Positions 61,059 through 64,000 of a stretch of DNA of 64,000 nucleotides are shown here, in pieces. A program made the translations under genes and the position numbers. This DNA comes from Pseudoroseomonas cervicalis. GTDB taxonomy: Bacteria > Pseudomonadota > Alphaproteobacteria > Acetobacterales > Acetobacteraceae. The notes beneath the pieces were generated by a model. It saw only the letters and a program-made list of their open reading frames with translations. It did not search any database and had not been told where the DNA came from. Within the stretch, counting starts at the first letter, position 1. Each line of letters opens with the position of its first letter. The stretch covers positions 176,008-240,007 of the forward strand of contig NZ_JAUTAJ010000003.1 in NCBI RefSeq assembly GCF_030818485.1. The letters run 5' to 3'.

Positions 61059-62666
61059 TCACGCCGCCTGGTGCCGGCGCAGGTCGAAGGGGGCGTAGTC
61101 GGGGTAGAGGGCGGGCGCGCGCGGCGCGCGCGGCAGCCCGGCCTGCGCCAGGGCGCGCTGCCAGCGATGCAGATGCTCGATGCCGCCGCGGGTGGAGGCC
61201 ACGCCCTGCAGCGCCGCCGCATGCGCGCCGGCGCGGCGGCCGAAGCTGATGATCTCCAGCAGCGCATTGCCCATCAGCCGGTTGCGGCCATGGATGCCGC
61301 CCGACACCTCGCCCGCCGCGTAGAGGCCGGGAATGCTGGTGGCGCCATTTCCGTCGATCACCGCGCCGCCATTCTGGTAGTGCAGCGTCGGCGCCACCAG
61401 GAAGGGCCGCTCGCGCGGGTCGAGCGCGCATTTCTGCGCCAGGTGCTTCAGCCCGATCAGCCGCGTCTCCAACAGCTGCGGCTCGCGCGCCAGCAGCGAG
61501 GGCGTGTCGAGGAACACGCCGCGCTGGCCCTCCTGCAGGACGCCGCGCCCCTCCGCCAGCTCGCGCAGGATGGCGGCGGCGACGACGTCGCGCGGCGACA
61601 GCTCGTCGACGAAGCGGTTTCCCAGTCCATTGACCAGCCAGGCCCCGGCGGAGCGCACCGCCTCGGAGATCAGCCCGCCCGCCAGATGCGCCGGATGCGC
61701 GACACCCGTCGGGTGGTACTGGAAGGAATCGAGATCGCGCAGCTTCGCCCCCAGCCGGTAGGCCAGCACCAGCCCGTCCGCGGTCGCGCCGTAATGGTTG
61801 GAGGTGGGGAAGCCGCTGAGATGCAGCCGCCCGCTGCCACCGGTGGCCAGGATCACCGCCGGGCTGCGCAGCAGCTTCAGGCGGCGATGCTCCAGATCGT
61901 AGAGCACGGCGCCGACGCAATGGCCATGCTCGTCGGAGAGCAGCTCCACCGCCGGGCAGCGATGCAGCACGGTGATGCGCGGATGCATCTCCACCGCCTC
62001 GCGCAGCACCCGCATCAGCTCGAGGCCGGTGAAGTCGCGATGGCTGAGGATGCGCCGCGCGCTGGTGCCGCCGGCCGGCTTGCGCAGCAGCCGCGCGCCG
62101 AGCCCCGCCTCGGTCTCCAGGTCGAAATGCATGCCGAGGCCGATCAGCCAGCGGATCACCGCCGGCCCGTCGGAGACCATCTGCGCCACCAGCGACGGCT
62201 CGCCACGGCGATGGCCGCCATTCAGCGTGTCGTCGAAATGCCGCTGCAGGCTGTCCTCCGGCCCGACCGCCGCCTGGATGCCGCCCTCGGCCATCACCGT
62301 GTTGCTGTCACCCAGCCGCAGCTTGGTGGCCAGCACCACATGCCGGCCGGCCGCCGCCGCCTCCAGCGCCGCCGCCGCGCCGGCGCCGCCGCCGCCCAGC
62401 ACCAGCAGGTCGGCGCGGCGGGTCTCGGCGCCGGCCAGGTCGGCATCCTCGATCAGCGCATTGCTCTGCAGCAGCGCGGCCAGCGCCGGGTGGCACGGGT
62501 CGCCGGCATTGGCGCCGATGGTCAGCGCCACGCGGGCATTGGCGCCATGGTCCGGGTGATGCGCGGCCAGCAGCGCCTGGATGCCATCCGCATCCAGCGC
62601 CGGCGGCGTGGCCCGGGCGGCGCCGGGCAGGGCGGCCAGCGCCTGGGCGTAGGGGATGCCGCTCAT
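61059..62666 (-). CDS. Fumarate reductase/succinate dehydrogenase-type flavoprotein subunit
   Basis: A 535-residue FAD protein. After a unique N-terminal part (1-85, DADGIQALLAAHHPDHGANA), the FAD domain starts ADLLVLGGGGAGAAAALEAA. The region that carries covalent FAD in FrdA/SdhA reads GDSNTVMAEGG: Asn replaces the His, so FAD should be non-covalent. Active-site features remain: FQYHPTGVAH, GNRFVDELSPRDVVAAAI (catalytic Arg) and LHYQNGGAVIDGNGATSIPG. The start overlaps the iron-sulfur gene stop as ATGA. The substrate could be fumarate or another unsaturated acid. Confidence 0.88.
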   Translation of the reverse strand: MSGIPYAQALAALPGAARATPPALDADGIQALLAAHHPDHGANARVALTIGANAGDPCHPALAALLQSNALIEDADLAGAETRRADLLVLGGGGAGAAAALEAAAAGRHVVLATKLRLGDSNTVMAEGGIQAAVGPEDSLQRHFDDTLNGGHRRGEPSLVAQMVSDGPAVIRWLIGLGMHFDLETEAGLGARLLRKPAGGTSARRILSHRDFTGLELMRVLREAVEMHPRITVLHRCPAVELLSDEHGHCVGAVLYDLEHRRLKLLRSPAVILATGGSGRLHLSGFPTSNHYGATADGLVLAYRLGAKLRDLDSFQYHPTGVAHPAHLAGGLISEAVRSAGAWLVNGLGNRFVDELSPRDVVAAAILRELAEGRGVLQEGQRGVFLDTPSLLAREPQLLETRLIGLKHLAQKCALDPRERPFLVAPTLHYQNGGAVIDGNGATSIPGLYAAGEVSGGIHGRNRLMGNALLEIISFGRRAGAHAAALQGVASTRGGIEHLHRWQRALAQAGLPRAPRAPALYPDYAPFDLRRHQAA

Positions 62667-63376
62667 GCCGCGCCCTCCGCCCGGTTCTCCTCGGGGCCGG
62701 CATCGGGCAGCACCACCCGCATCTCGCCGCTTTCGATCTCGCGCAGCCTGCGCACCAGGTCGATCGGCCGCAGGGTCAGCGCGGCGGTGGAGCGGCGCAC
62801 GAACAGGCCGAGATGGTTGGGCCGGATATGTTCGGGGCAGGCCAGGGTGCAGAGATTGCACATGACGCATTCGTCGAACACCGCCGCCGCTGCGGCGAAA
62901 TCGCCCTCGACGCTGAGCTCGACACCCTTCTGCACCGCCAGACCCTTGGGGCAGGCGCGGTCGCAGCCGCTGCAATGGCGGCAATGCGCCGCCTCGGGGA
63001 AGCTCTCATGCAGCGCGTCGAGCAGTTCCCAGCCCTCGCCCAGCGCGTCCAGCCGGTAGTCATGCTGCCGCTCGGGCGCGAAATAGTCGATGAAGCTGAC
63101 CTGCATGCCGGGCTCGACACGGGTCTCGCAGGCCAGCCTTGTCTCCACCGCGCGCTCGCCCTCGCGCCGCACCATGCAGCGGCAGGAGCCGCAGACGCCC
63201 TGGCCCATGCAGCCGATATTGGCGGTCAGCGCCGTGCCGCCGCGCGCCGCCGCCTGCAGGATGGAGGCGGTCGCGTCGGCCTCCAGCAGCTCGCCATCGA
63301 TGGTCAGGCGGATGCGGTCGGAGGGTGCCTCCGGCGGGGCGGCGGGGGGGCCGGGCTGCTGCTCTGGACGGTCCAT
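62663..63376 (-). CDS. Iron-sulfur subunit with one [2Fe-2S] and two [4Fe-4S] motifs
   Basis: A 237-residue FrdB/SdhB-like protein. The plant-ferredoxin domain (about 25-110) holds NIGCMGQGVCGSCRCMVRRE with a later Cys for [2Fe-2S]; the C-terminal domain holds CRHCSGCDRACPKG and CVMCNLCTLACPEH, two CxxCxxCxxxCP motifs, where classical SdhB has a [3Fe-4S] in the second. It wires the flavoprotein to the NuoF-like subunit. No membrane anchor gene follows, so the complex appears soluble. ATG 63376 is uncertain; ATG 63403 in frame is an alternative. Confidence 0.87.
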   Translation of the reverse strand: MDRPEQQPGPPAAPPEAPSDRIRLTIDGELLEADATASILQAAARGGTALTANIGCMGQGVCGSCRCMVRREGERAVETRLACETRVEPGMQVSFIDYFAPERQHDYRLDALGEGWELLDALHESFPEAAHCRHCSGCDRACPKGLAVQKGVELSVEGDFAAAAAVFDECVMCNLCTLACPEHIRPNHLGLFVRRSTAALTLRPIDLVRRLREIESGEMRVVLPDAGPEENRAEGAA

Positions 63377-63620
63377 GACGCGGTCGCGCTCCCTTCTGGC
63401 CATGGCGGGGCCATGGCGGGCCGGGACGGGGGCAGCCATCCCGGCCATACCTTGCGATCGGCGGCCCCCGGGGCGGCGGGCCTTGCGCGGAAGCTTCGGG
63501 TGCGGGCGGGATTTTGCAAGGGCCCAGGCGGCCGATCCGGCGCCTGCCGGCACACGCAGCGCTGAATTGACAGCGAGGGCCGCCGCCGCTTGCCTGCCGC
63601 CATCCGCAACAGTTCCGAGG

Positions 63621-64000
63621 ATGCCGGGTCGCGCCGCGGCCGAAGCCCTGATGCCGCCGCTGCCCGCCCTTGCCCGACCGGTCCCGCCGCTGCAGCGCCT
63701 GGCGCTGCGCCGCGACGATGCCTTCCCGCTGCGGGCGGAGGCGCTGGGCTTCACCTTCCACACGCCCGAGGGGCGCGAATACTGGGTGCGCGACGCCTGC
63801 TATGCGCTGACGCCGGAGGCCATCGCGGCGATGGAGGCGGCGGCGCGCGAATTGGCGCCGATGCTGGACGCGGCGGCGTCGCGCATCGTGGCGCGCGGCG
63901 ATTATGCCGCGCTCGGCTTCACCCCGCGCCTGGCCGCGCTGGTCGAGGCCTCGCACCGCGCCGCCGAGCCCTCGCTCTATGGCCGCTTCGATTTCCGCCT
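63621..64000 (+). CDS. Glutathionylspermidine synthase-family protein (3' end outside window)
   Basis: The first about 126 residues of an ATP-grasp glutathionylspermidine synthase-like protein (YgiC/YjfC type). Recognisable are AEALGFTFHTPEGREYWVRD, ACYALTPEAIAAMEAAAREL and HRAAEPSLYGRFDFRL, matching the family N-terminus; the ATP-grasp core lies beyond the edge. Such proteins join or are related to enzymes joining glutathione and polyamines; many bacterial copies are uncharacterised. The start is uncertain: ATG 63621 has GAGG directly before it, and ATG 63651 is in frame. Divergent from the redox operon. Confidence 0.8.
   Translation, partial: MPGRAAAEALMPPLPALARPVPPLQRLALRRDDAFPLRAEALGFTFHTPEGREYWVRDACYALTPEAIAAMEAAARELAPMLDAAASRIVARGDYAALGFTPRLAALVEASHRAAEPSLYGRFDFR

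Overview
The window is very GC-rich with strong third-position GC bias, and its proteins look alphaproteobacterial, most like Acetobacteraceae of the Roseomonas type (inferred by eye from protein character, not from a search). Genes are dense, often joined by ATGA/GTGA stop-start overlaps. No rRNA, tRNA, CRISPR array or insertion sequence was seen.

Layout: (1) 1-4028, minus strand: a chemosensory operon (CheW, CheR with TPR tail, second CheW, MCP running off the left edge) resembling Wsp-type systems. (2) 4150-4905: a 2-keto-4-pentenoate hydratase-like gene. (3) 5081-15040: a plasmid- or chromid-type backbone: an RpoD-like sigma factor without region 1.1, a ParD/ParE toxin-antitoxin pair, an origin with seven 15-bp iterons and a DnaA box, an iteron-type RepA, a ParA/ParB operon with three identical 14-bp palindromes (candidate centromere), and a divergent three-gene operon (DUF2786 protein, HExxH metallopeptidase, UvrD-like helicase). 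(4) 15168-18460: a monomeric class II ribonucleotide reductase behind NrdR-like boxes, a 43-residue membrane protein and an Lrp regulator. (5) 18569-30561: a sulfur-scavenging island: a sulfonate uptake/desulfonation operon preceded by a short leader ORF ending in a Cys-Cys pair, converging on an operon for a cytoplasmic sulfatase and a five-gene peptide-type ABC importer. Two enzyme genes here carry single-base frameshifts.

(6) 30747-39106: a cupin protein and a carbon/glycogen group (PfkB kinase, GGDEF protein with a decayed EAL domain, debranching enzyme, CBS-BON protein, GH13 glucosidase). (7) 39143-44476, minus strand: an alginate-type polysaccharide O-acetylation module (AlgJ-like, AlgI, SGNH hydrolase), a flavin reductase-like protein and another SGNH-like protein. 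(8) 44649-54985: mixed metabolism: orphan ABC binding protein plus M20 amidohydrolase, PHB-depolymerase-like esterase with a PhaR-like operator, SDR plus polysaccharide deacetylase, a beta-propeller/deacetylase/fatty acid hydroxylase operon, and small exported or membrane proteins. (9) 55099-59778: TetR regulator with two operator-like palindromes, VOC protein plus serine acetyltransferase, a DUF938 methyltransferase, a secreted hypothetical and a pirin. (10) 59800-63376, minus strand: a three-gene redox complex coupling an iron-sulfur subunit and a fumarate reductase-type flavoprotein to a NuoF-like NADH subunit. The right edge cuts a glutathionylspermidine synthase-family gene.

Most interesting are the replicon core beside an RpoD paralogue, the Cys-Cys leader before the sulfonate genes, and the FrdB/FrdA/NuoF-like complex. 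Most convergent gene junctions carry a perfect stem-loop, including two related modular repeat blocks.
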